Assembly: GCA_944376035.1 (NCBI GenBank)
Contig: CALWBJ010000173.1
Coordinates: 1 to 15,011, forward strand
Direction of reading: 5' to 3'
Length of the DNA stretch: 15,011 nt
Origin: an uncultured Clostridia bacterium
Lineage (GTDB): Bacteria; Bacillota; Clostridia; Christensenellales; Borkfalkiaceae
Shown here piece after piece: positions 8,789 through 15,011 of this stretch. The notes under the pieces are model-generated. The model saw only the letters and a list, made by a program, of their open reading frames with translations, had not been told where the DNA came from and searched no databases. Every line of letters begins with the position of its first letter. The stretch's first letter is position 1. The translations under genes were made by a program, and so were the position numbers.

Positions 8789-10715
8789 ATGGATTTAAGA
8801 ACATTTAAAGAAAATGTAAAGAAAGAATACAAAGACGATATGTTTTGGTATCTTAGGGAAGAGGGGCTTAAAATAAAAGATAAATCCGATAAAAGACGTG
8901 CTCAACTTAAAACGGAAGAACAGGTAAAGAATTATCAGAAAGAAATTAAAAAAAGCATTTACTTATGGACTTAACGATGAAATTTATAATGAAAAGGTTA
9001 TTTCCGAAGAAAAGACTGGAGTTATAAAAAAAGAGGGACTTGTTATAGAGAAAGTTGTTTTGACTACAGATAAGGGAGTAAAAATAACTACTAACATATA
9101 TAAACCCGAAAATATAAAAGGTAAAGCGCCCGCCGTATTTTTTCTTACCGGTCATCATTTCGACGGGAAGGCAAGTGAAGAATATCAGAAAGTTGAAACC
9201 GAACTCGTAAGAGCGGGGTTTATAGTTCTTGCAATGGACGCCATAGGCAAAGGCGAGAGATTTACATATTATAATAAAGATAAAAAGGATTACGACATAG
9301 AGGGCTGTATTTTCGAACATGCATATTTCGGCGCAAAAGCAGTTATGACAGGTAAATGGCTATATAACTATTTCATGAGAGATATGCTTGTTACGCTCGA
9401 TTATCTTTACAATATGCCTGATGTCGATAAAGATAGAATAGGCGTTACAGGAAACAGCGGCGGCGGCACTCAGACTTCTTATATGATGCTTATGCAGGAC
9501 GAAAGGCTCAAAGCCTTTGCGCCCGCCACGTTCATTACCGATTATATGACTTTTTACGATACCAAAAACACTCAGGACGACGAACAGATTGTTCCCGGAA
9601 TAATAGGGGCGGGTTTTTCATATCCCGATATAATTGTGGCGGTTGCGCCTAAGCCCGTGATGCTCTTGGGCGTAAACAAGGATTTCTTCCCGATAGAAGG
9701 AATGACGGAAAGTTATAATAAGGCAATGGATATTTATGAAATTTTCGGGAAAAAAGAAAATTTAAAACTTGCGATAGATACATCCGAACACAAATACACT
9801 GTAAGCCTCGCAAAGAGCGTAACAAAATTTTTCGTCCAGCATCTGATGGGTAATTCCGGTTATGAAAACGAAAACTATGATTACAGCCTTGAAAAATGGA
9901 GCGATTTAAATTGTTATCCGCACGGACAGATTTCGCTTGAAAACGCAGTTCTTCCCGATGCGGAGATTAAAGATTACTATTTAAAAAACCGTTCTTTTGA
10001 TTTGGAAAAAGCAAGAAACATGCTTAAAGAGTCTGTGTATCTTAATCGTACTATAAATAAAAATTTGAGTGAAAAACAATATATTTATGATTTTGACCGA
10101 TTAAAAGTAACTTCATATATTTTAAGTCCTGTTAAAGGATTGAGAAATATAGTTTCTGTTTACTCGAATAAAACTTCCGAAAGCGACGGAGCGGATAAAG
10201 ATAAATATATGCTTTATCTTAAAAACGAAGGTAATAAAGCGGTGGAAGAAAATCCTTCAACTATTGAAGAATTTTTAAAAGACGGATACAAAGTGATAGT
10301 TCTTGACACTTCTTCTTACGGATATATTAAACCGGATAAACAAGAAAATTGGGATTTTGATGTATACGAAACGTTCGGTATAAATTATTATTACGCGCAC
10401 CATTTCTTTTTCAGAGGCGATTGTTATGCCGCGCTTAGGAGTTTTGAAATTATAAGCGCGATAAAATTTATCGAAGAAAAAATAGGCAATATAGATAAAA
10501 TAGTTGCGGAAGGACTTATAGGAAATAATCTTGCAGTCGCTTTATTTGTCGAAAAGAGCGATATTCCTGTTCATTTTACCAACGATACGGAAACTATGGA
10601 AAAGATTATATCCGAAAGATTTTACGATTGTTCCGATATAAGGTCGGCAATTTATCCCGGACTTGCACTTTTAACCGACTTCGATTTAATAAAAAAATCT
10701 CTTAACAATGTCTGA
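8789..10715 (+). pseudogene. Alpha/beta-hydrolase, acetyl-xylan-esterase-like, broken by a +1 frameshift
   Basis: ATG 8789 follows a GGGAGA ribosome site and encodes MDLRTFKENVKKEYKDDMFWYL to KEIKK, then leaves frame in an A7 run (8948-8954) and stops at 8974. The continuing protein is in the +1 frame: KKAFTYGLNDEIYNEKVISEEKTGV, joining without a stop to TTDKGVKITTNIYKP and on to TGA 10713-10715. Removing one A gives about 642 residues. The catalytic domain has the oxyanion region FFLTGHHFDGK, MDAIGKGER, the nucleophile elbow GVTGNSGGG (Ser codon 9456-9458), a likely acid in LLGVNKDFFP and a His in SEHKYTVS. This is the Abhydrolase_7 / acetyl xylan esterase pattern, removing acyl groups from sugars. 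The last 200 or so residues look like a second, degenerate hydrolase domain without a serine elbow (EGLIGNNLAV). No signal peptide is seen. Internal initiation (TTG 9060) would keep the triad but is not well supported. It could still be functional if the extra A is an assembly error. Confidence 0.72.
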
Positions 10716-10774
10716 AAAACATAAAAATCAAAAGAGACATCAATAATCGATTGTAAACTAATAAAAGGAATTAT

Positions 10775-11584
10775 ATGACAATGGAAAATTTTGATTTCAG
10801 ACCGGCACCTTTCTGGTTTATGAACCATAAACTTGAAGAAAAAGAAATTATAAGGCAGATGGATCTTATGAAGGATGCCGGGATTTCCGGGTTTTTTATG
10901 CATCCCCGCGCAGGGAACTATCCGCAGACTTACGGTTCAAAGGAGTGGTTTCTCAAAATAAAATTTATAGAAAGCGAGGCTGAGAAGAGAGGCCTTAAAG
11001 TCTGGCTTTACGACGAGGACCCGTATCCGAGCGGAGCGGCGGGCGGCAGGATATTTTTTGAGCACCCCGAATTTATCGCTTACAGAATGAGACTTGTAAA
11101 ATACATATCCGAAAACGGCGAACTGGACCTTAAACTCGGACAGTGCAAAGTACTTTGCGCATATGCCGTTTTACGCAAAAACGGAAAAGTTACCGATAAA
11201 ATCGATATTACAGACAGCGTCGGTGTTATCAGGGATAAGTTTTTTATAAGTAAGTGGGATAGTCCTTATTACTGCGATATGATGGGAAAGATAGAATTTC
11301 CTCACGTCAGAGCGGATACATTCTATCCTCAGATGGCTATAATAACGGAAGTACCCGAAGACTATGTTTTATATGTGGTTGTAGCGGAAAAGTATTATGC
11401 CGAAGAACAATACGGTTACGTTCCCGATGAATTGAACGAAAAATGTACCGAAGAATTCATCAGGCTGACTCATAAAAAATATGAACAGTATTTAAAAAGT
11501 GAATTTGGAAAAAACATACTAGGCATTTTTAGCGACGAGCCTTCTCCCGGCGCGCAACTTCCGTATACGGAAAAAACTTTTTGA
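10775..11584 (+). CDS. GH106-like hydrolase, fragment 1: N-terminal half of the catalytic barrel
   Basis: Contains 269 codons. It opens with FRPAPFWFMNHKLEEKEIIRQM and GISGFFMHPRAGN, the typical first strand and helix of GH106-like barrels. KVWLYDEDPYPSGAAGG (residues 75-90) and GIFSDEPSPG (Asp254, Glu255) follow; acidic residues at these strand ends are probable metal-binding or catalytic residues by analogy with the family. The reading frame is lost within the A6 run at 11571-11576 and stops at TGA 11582-11584. On its own this piece could not fold into a complete barrel. Confidence 0.65.
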   Translation: MTMENFDFRPAPFWFMNHKLEEKEIIRQMDLMKDAGISGFFMHPRAGNYPQTYGSKEWFLKIKFIESEAEKRGLKVWLYDEDPYPSGAAGGRIFFEHPEFIAYRMRLVKYISENGELDLKLGQCKVLCAYAVLRKNGKVTDKIDITDSVGVIRDKFFISKWDSPYYCDMMGKIEFPHVRADTFYPQMAIITEVPEDYVLYVVVAEKYYAEEQYGYVPDELNEKCTEEFIRLTHKKYEQYLKSEFGKNILGIFSDEPSPGAQLPYTEKTF

Positions 11585-11585
11585 G

Positions 11586-12635
11586 TTGTTTTATAAAAAA
11601 CACGGCTACTCTTTAAGGGAAAAACTTTACAATCTATTCGAAGAGGTAGATGAAAATTCAGAAAAAATACGTCACGATTATTTTACTCTTATCAATTCTC
11701 TTTTAAGAAAGAATTTTTACCAAAAACTTCATAATTGGTGCAAGAAAAATAAATTGTTGCTTACAGGGCATATAGTTTGTGAAGAAGACCTTGTAAGTCA
11801 AGCGTCTGTTGGCGAAAACGTTTACCGTTCGCTTAAATATTTTGATATCCCGGGATTTGACATTGTCGGTAATAATTTAGGTGATAACGACCATTACGCT
11901 TTATGTATCGGCGGTAAAATAGTTTCTTCCACAGCCCATCAGACAGATAAAAAGATCGTTCTCAGCGAACTTATGAGTTGCAGCCCGTTTAATTATGATA
12001 TTGCGGGAATGAATAGAATTACATATTTTATGTATTCTTTGGGAATTAACTTTCTTGTTCCGCACGGTTTTCATTTTTCTTATGACGGATACAGAAAATT
12101 CGACGCGGGAACTTCCATAGGGTATCAGTTTAAAGATTTTGATAAGTTTAAGGATTTTTCAGCGATGGCTGAAAAATACGGGAAAATACTTGCCGAAAGT
12201 ACTCATGTGTCGGACACCTGTCTGATTTTGGCTATGAAAGAACTTTACCGTTATGTGTCTGTTAATAAGGATTATGCAAAAGAACTTTTTTACACTTTGG
12301 TATCTGCTGCAAAAAAACTGGGTAATAATCATATCGAGTACGACTTTACGGATGAAGAGACTTTTGCATCAAGCAGAAAAGCGGGCGGATACGTATATAT
12401 AGGTAAAGAAAAATATAAAAACGTGTTTGCCTTTTCCGAAAGCATGAAAGATTTAGGTGATTTAAGCCAAATAAAGGTAAGAGAAATACGCGAAATACTT
12501 AGTTCCGTACCCGAAAACTGCATAAGGTCCGATATTGAAAAAATCAACGGAGATACCGATAGATTGGTGTCTTACAGAAAAAATCAAACGGAGAAGACCT
12601 GTATTATCTTTTTAATAACGGCAGGAAACAAGTAG
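11586..12635 (+). CDS. GH106-like hydrolase, fragment 2: C-terminal half of the catalytic barrel
   Basis: The homologous text begins upstream, at about 11574 (KLFELFYKKHGYSL), so the TTG at 11586 is not a real start. Key features are TGHIVCEEDLVSQASVGENVYRSLKYFDIPGFDIVGN, cut here as TGHIVCEED (about 11762-11788) and the PGFDIVGN strand (about 11849-11872), both characteristic of this enzyme family. NRITYFMYSLGINFLVPHGFHF follows. About 200 residues of linker and alpha/beta region come next. After EKTC the frame is wrong: the last dozen codons to TAG 12633-12635 are out-of-frame text, and the true sequence continues in the -1 frame. Confidence 0.62.
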   Translation: MFYKKHGYSLREKLYNLFEEVDENSEKIRHDYFTLINSLLRKNFYQKLHNWCKKNKLLLTGHIVCEEDLVSQASVGENVYRSLKYFDIPGFDIVGNNLGDNDHYALCIGGKIVSSTAHQTDKKIVLSELMSCSPFNYDIAGMNRITYFMYSLGINFLVPHGFHFSYDGYRKFDAGTSIGYQFKDFDKFKDFSAMAEKYGKILAESTHVSDTCLILAMKELYRYVSVNKDYAKELFYTLVSAAKKLGNNHIEYDFTDEETFASSRKAGGYVYIGKEKYKNVFAFSESMKDLGDLSQIKVREIREILSSVPENCIRSDIEKINGDTDRLVSYRKNQTEKTCIIFLITAGNK

Positions 12636-13336
12636 AGTTTTACCTGACTACGGGCGGCAGTTCCGTGCTTATTCCTCCTTACGGTTAAACGTTAAGAGGA
12701 AACACCGAAAACGGCAGACTGAGGATTGTACTTGAAGGCTACGATGCCGTAATAGTAAAAACTCAGAAAAATGCTTACGGAATGAAAGATTATATTCCCG
12801 TTTCTTATGACGCAAGTAAAGAAGTGCATTACGAATGGGAAACAAATCCCGAATGGGAATATTTTCCTTTCGGTGAAAAAGGTGTGGCGGTGGATAAATA
12901 CGACATTACCGTCAAGAGTGAAAACGGAGAAGAAAATTATCCTGAAAAGCATTATTGCCTAATAAGAGACGTTCATGGAACAACGAGAGAATACATGAAG
13001 AAAAACATGGCTATACCAATATTTGACCAGGTGGGTAAGAAAGTATTCTCGCTGTATCCCGTGGATGCAACCTACACTGCACGTTTCGATTTAAGCGGAA
13101 AAGAGAATATGATGGTTATTGAGGGCGAAACTTTTGCGGGAAAAGCAGAAATTTATCTTAACGGTAAAAAACTCAGTATTTCAGAATTTGAAAACAAACT
13201 TGTTTACGATTTCAAAAATCTCGTATTAAACGTAAAGGATATAATAAAAGCGGGAGAAAATATTCTTAAAATAGAATTTACCGATGCAGACGAGTTTGAC
13301 GGACTGCGTTCGAGAATATATTTTCTTGAAAGGTAA
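12596..13336 (+). CDS. GH106-like hydrolase, fragment 3: C-terminal beta domains
   Basis: The frame from 12596 reads DLYYLFNNGRKQVEFYLTTG and ends at LIPPYG with TAA 12686-12688. The same frame continues as TLRGNTENGRLRIVLEGYDAVIVK and MKDYIPVSYDASKE, to TAA at 13334-13336. The last 184 codons (from ATG 12782) include YTARFDLSGKENMMVIEGE and GKAEIYLNGKKL, a galactose-binding-like jelly roll of the type that flanks GH2 and GH106 catalytic domains. No ribosome site precedes ATG 12782, so separate translation of this piece is unlikely. Confidence 0.6.
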
Positions 13337-13389
13337 TGAAAAAAGTTTAACAAAATTATAATAAAAATTCTTATTCATTATTCCGATAA

Positions 13390-13450
13390 ATTCAATAACG
13401 CTGTATGGATAATGCAGGCCCCTGTAAAAATCGTTAAGTATTATGGAAGA
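13390..13450 (+). repeat. Diverged second copy of the paralogue-3 leader
   Basis: The 16-mer at 13390-13405 (ATTCAATAACGCTGTA) matches 3305-3320 with one mismatch. TATTATGGAAGA at 13439-13450 matches 3330-3341, in the same order. Between them this copy has about 21 extra bases bounded by CTGTA repeats, while the copy at 3305-3341 has a shorter spacer. The colinear order argues for common origin rather than chance, but the matches are short. Confidence 0.4.
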
Positions 13451-13477
13451 AACAGATAAAACCTAAAAAATTGGGTA

Positions 13478-13506
13478 TTGACAAATAATGGTATTTTTGA
13501 TAAAAT
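13478..13506 (+). promoter_or_regulatory. Strong sigma-A-type promoter
   Basis: TTGACA at 13478-13483 matches the -35 consensus exactly. TAAAAT at 13501-13506 matches the -10 at five of six positions. The spacer is 17 bp, the optimum. Transcription would start at about 13513, toward the mini-ORF and the leucine-rich-repeat gene. This is the best promoter in the window. Confidence 0.8.
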
Positions 13507-13603
13507 AAAAATTAATAAAAGGAAAAAGTTTTATACGCCATAGCTGTTGAAGTAATTTTAGGGAGGGCTTCTGTTTTCTATCGGCTTGAGGGGGTGAGGA
13601 CTT

Positions 13604-13633
13604 ATGAATAAGTTTTTAACTAAGCACAAATGA
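13604..13633 (+). CDS. Nine-residue mini-ORF, possible leader peptide
   Basis: ATG 13604 to TGA 13631-13633 encodes MNKFLTKHK. The ribosome site GAGGGGGTGAGGA at 13588-13600 is by far the strongest in the window and ends three bases before the ATG. The last three codons (13622-13630) are the outer left arm of the terminator hairpin, so a ribosome reaching the stop would cover that arm. There is no membrane segment and no codon run that points to one amino acid. Confidence 0.4.
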   Translation: MNKFLTKHK

Positions 13634-13656
13634 TACGGGGTATCTTTGTGCTTTTT
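13622..13656 (+). terminator. Intrinsic terminator overlapping the mini-ORF
   Basis: The outer stem pairs 13622-13630 with 13645-13653 (9 bp). The inner stem pairs 13632-13636 with 13640-13644 (5 bp), with one bulged T at 13631 and a GGG loop. A run of five T at 13652-13656 includes the last two paired bases. It is stable, correctly oriented for + strand transcription, and shares its left arm with the mini-ORF. Confidence 0.8.
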
Positions 13657-13681
13657 AATATATAATATTTCACAAAAATTA

Positions 13682-13834
13682 ATAATTCAGGTTATGAATA
13701 CTTTGTAGATTAGTGTTTTAACGCACGGTTTGAGTAATGATGCGAAGGCTTGGGTTGATAATTATTAGAGAACGAATAATAAGCAGAAGATAGTTTATTT
13801 TGCGTATTATAATGCTAAAAGGCTTAAAAACTAA
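13682..13834 (+). pseudogene. Decayed reading frame, possible alpha/beta-hydrolase remnant
   Basis: One frame gives protein-like text interrupted by TAG at 13706-13708 and 13766-13768 and ending at TAA 13832-13834. It reads VLTHGLSNDAKAWVDNY, then RTNNKQKIVYFAYYNAKRLK. THGLSNDAKAW resembles the HG-containing first strand of lipase-like alpha/beta-hydrolases. The piece is short and without a start, so this is a tentative reading. Confidence 0.25.
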
Positions 13835-13855
13835 AAGTTTAGCGGAATTATTTTT

Positions 13856-15011
13856 ATGAAAAAGATATGTATAATATTTTTAATTTGTATAATGACTGTG
13901 TTTTGTTTAGGTTGCTATGCTTGTTTTAGTAGTGAACCACGGCCAAATAATGACTCGGTATATGTAACATCAGAGAATGAAGATGGAACATTGACTTTTG
14001 TGCGTTATCGTGGGGAATATCAAAATTCAATTTTTAATATACCGGAAAGTATTAACGGAATAAACATTACAGCAATTAATTCTTTTGCGTTTTCAGAACA
14101 AAATAATATAGTCGAGATTCAAATACCCAAGTCAGTAAAGAAAATAGGTTCTTATGCATTTGTGGGAATGACTAATTTAACGACAATAACATTTGCAGGC
14201 TCTGGAAATAATCAACTTGAAAGTATAGGGGTGGGCGCGTTTACCGGATGTACAAACTTAAATAATTTTAATGATTCACAAAACACTTTAAATTTAGAAA
14301 TCGATTCGTTAAATACAGTATCCGATAATGCTTTTTATAGTACAGCGTTTGCCACCGTGGAATTAGGTCAAAGTGTAAATAGTATAGGTGAAGGGGCTTT
14401 TAACTGTGGTTCTCAATTAACGCAGATTAACGTTAATTCGCAAAATTTAGTATATGCATCGCAAGACGGTGTTTTAATGAATAAAGCAAAGACAGAGATA
14501 TTGCAGTATCCGCAAGGAAAAACAAGTACAAGTTATAGTGTCCCGCAGACAGTAACGGAAATTGAGCCGATGGCTTTTAGTAATAATACTTTTTTAACTC
14601 AAATTACTTTAAATAACGTAAATATGATTCGAGATTTTGCTTTTATGGGCTGTGAAAACTTGAGCGTAATTAACACTAATAATTTGGAATTTATAAAAGA
14701 ATGCGCATTAGACGGTACAGAATGGTTAGAGGATCAAAATGCTGAACAAGTAATTTTGGGCAAAGTTTATTTAAAATATCAAGGGACGGCGACAGAATTA
14801 TCTATAGAAGGAATAACTTATATCGCGCCCATGGCTTTTGCCGATAACGAAACCATAGAAACAATTACGTTAAATAACGGTTTGAAAAATATCGGTACGG
14901 GAGCATTCTATAAATGTAGTAATCTGAAAAATATATATATTTGCAATACTGAATCATTGATATATGTATCCGATGTTTCTTTTGATTTAAATAGCGATAA
15001 CAGAAAAATAT
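13856..15011 (+). CDS. BspA-like leucine-rich-repeat lipoprotein (3' partial)
   Basis: The frame is open from ATG 13856 through the right edge, 385 codons without a stop. Residues 1-20 are a signal peptide with a hydrophobic core and C-L-G-C at 17-20, a plausible though not ideal lipobox giving lipidated C20. From about residue 48 it has repeated LRR_5 (BspA-type) units of 20 to 25 residues built on IPESINGINITAINSFAF, PKSVKKIGSYAF and SVNSIGEGAF, each with the I..I...AF core. At least seven units are visible. A GTLTF strand precedes the repeats. BspA-like proteins are surface proteins that bind host or other cell ligands; the ligand here is unknown. The ribosome site is weak (GCGGA, 13842-13846). 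It may be read from the promoter at 13478 when the terminator is bypassed. It is unrelated in function to the carbohydrate genes on its left. Confidence 0.85.
   Translation, partial: MKKICIIFLICIMTVFCLGCYACFSSEPRPNNDSVYVTSENEDGTLTFVRYRGEYQNSIFNIPESINGINITAINSFAFSEQNNIVEIQIPKSVKKIGSYAFVGMTNLTTITFAGSGNNQLESIGVGAFTGCTNLNNFNDSQNTLNLEIDSLNTVSDNAFYSTAFATVELGQSVNSIGEGAFNCGSQLTQINVNSQNLVYASQDGVLMNKAKTEILQYPQGKTSTSYSVPQTVTEIEPMAFSNNTFLTQITLNNVNMIRDFAFMGCENLSVINTNNLEFIKECALDGTEWLEDQNAEQVILGKVYLKYQGTATELSIEGITYIAPMAFADNETIETITLNNGLKNIGTGAFYKCSNLKNIYICNTESLIYVSDVSFDLNSDNRKI

Larger units (their letters stand above)
10775..13336 (+). pseudogene. GH106-like (alpha-L-rhamnosidase-type) hydrolase, decayed by two frameshifts and a nonsense codon
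   Basis: Three open pieces form one ancestral protein of about 850 residues. Lesion 1: one extra A in the A6 run 11571-11576; without it the text reads PYTEKLFELFYKKHGYSL. Lesion 2: a missing base near 12594-12597; adding one G gives TEKDLYYLFNNGRKQVEFYL. Lesion 3: in-frame TAA at 12686-12688, between LIPPYG and TLRGNTENGRLRI; a single substitution (for example from GAA or CAA) would explain it. The parts resemble GH106 and related large hydrolases, which remove L-rhamnose from pectic rhamnogalacturonan and other glycans. Its place beside the esterase and the GH78 gene supports a shared substrate. The start is ATG 10775 behind AAGGA (10765-10769). There is no signal peptide. Three independent lesions make real decay more likely here than for the other broken genes, although poor consensus sequence remains possible. 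Confidence 0.68.
13513..13656 (+). ncRNA. Short promoter-to-terminator transcript: leader RNA / attenuator or small RNA
   Basis: Bounded by the promoter at 13478-13506 and the terminator at 13622-13656, it predicts an RNA of about 145 nt. It carries two purine-rich blocks, GGGAGGG (13561-13567) and GAGGGGGTGAGGA (13588-13600). The second is near-ideal for pairing with the 16S rRNA tail just before ATG 13604. I do not recognise an Rfam family. The arrangement resembles leader-peptide attenuators, and also mRNAs for tiny type I toxins, although the encoded peptide is too short and too polar for a known toxin. It may control the lipoprotein gene 200 nt downstream. Confidence 0.5.
13337..13855. 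other. 519-bp region without an intact ordinary gene
   Basis: From left to right it holds an AT-rich stretch, a block resembling the leader of paralogue 3 (13390-13450), a strong promoter (13478-13506), a short transcript region with a mini-ORF and terminator (to 13656), and a decayed frame (13682-13834). It separates the carbohydrate cluster from the leucine-rich-repeat lipoprotein, and the base composition and content change here. Confidence 0.6.

Noticed and set aside
8946..9320. A 124-codon - strand frame opposite the esterase, with hydrophobic stretches
   Set aside because: It is the antisense of lysine- and glutamate-rich esterase text, which always gives Phe/Leu/Ile-rich output. No start signals or homologous motifs.
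12686..12688. Reassigned stop codon read through in the GH106-like gene
   Set aside because: Other genes here end normally at TAA or TGA, and the same gene has two frameshifts as well. A nonsense mutation or sequence error is simpler.
1..15011. CRISPR arrays, tRNA or rRNA genes, insertion sequences
   Set aside because: I saw no regularly spaced direct repeats, no cloverleaf or rRNA-like segments, and no transposase motifs or flanking terminal repeats.

Overview
The window is AT-rich, densely coded on one strand, uses standard TAA/TGA stops, and has Shine-Dalgarno-type ribosome sites, lipobox signal peptides and a textbook sigma-A-type promoter. This fits a low-GC Firmicute. The gene content (alpha-L-rhamnosidases, Gfo/Idh/MocA enzyme, glycan esterase, BspA-like surface protein) suggests an uncultured gut Clostridia member, but that placement is inference. 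Every gene I can support is on the + strand.

Layout. 1-208: tail of an upstream reading frame and a GC-rich hairpin. 209-4790: three tandem paralogues of a TIM-barrel glycoside-hydrolase-like family I cannot assign to a CAZy family. The first has a lipoprotein signal peptide, the second has none, and the third has none and carries a one-base frameshift near its N-terminus. 4841-4882: a perfect 18-bp AT-rich inverted repeat. 4915-7170: an intact GH78 alpha-L-rhamnosidase. 7302-8549: a Gfo/Idh/MocA protein with GH109-type motifs. 8789-10715: a two-part alpha/beta-hydrolase (acetyl-xylan-esterase-like) broken by one extra A in an A7 run. 10775-13336: a GH106-like enzyme broken by two frameshifts and one nonsense codon. 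13337-13855: no intact ordinary gene. It holds a strong promoter, a nine-codon mini-ORF with a very strong ribosome site, an intrinsic terminator overlapping that mini-ORF, and a decayed reading frame. 13856-15011: the start of a BspA-like leucine-rich-repeat lipoprotein that runs off the window.

Together, 209-13336 reads as a carbohydrate-utilisation locus. GH78 and GH106 both point to release of L-rhamnose from plant or host glycosides, pectin side chains or polysaccharides. The esterase would remove acyl groups, the GH109-like enzyme would act on a sugar by NAD-dependent chemistry, and the tandem paralogues would act on another linkage of the same glycan. Most of these enzymes lack signal peptides, so much of the breakdown would be cytoplasmic after uptake. 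No transporter or regulator is visible, apart from a possible membrane-protein tail at the left edge.

The two most unusual things are the compact promoter / mini-ORF / terminator unit at 13478-13656, and the clustering of five reading-frame lesions in three of the seven carbohydrate genes. The lesions may be decay of a dispensable locus, assembly error, or (for the first paralogue lesion only) possible recoding.
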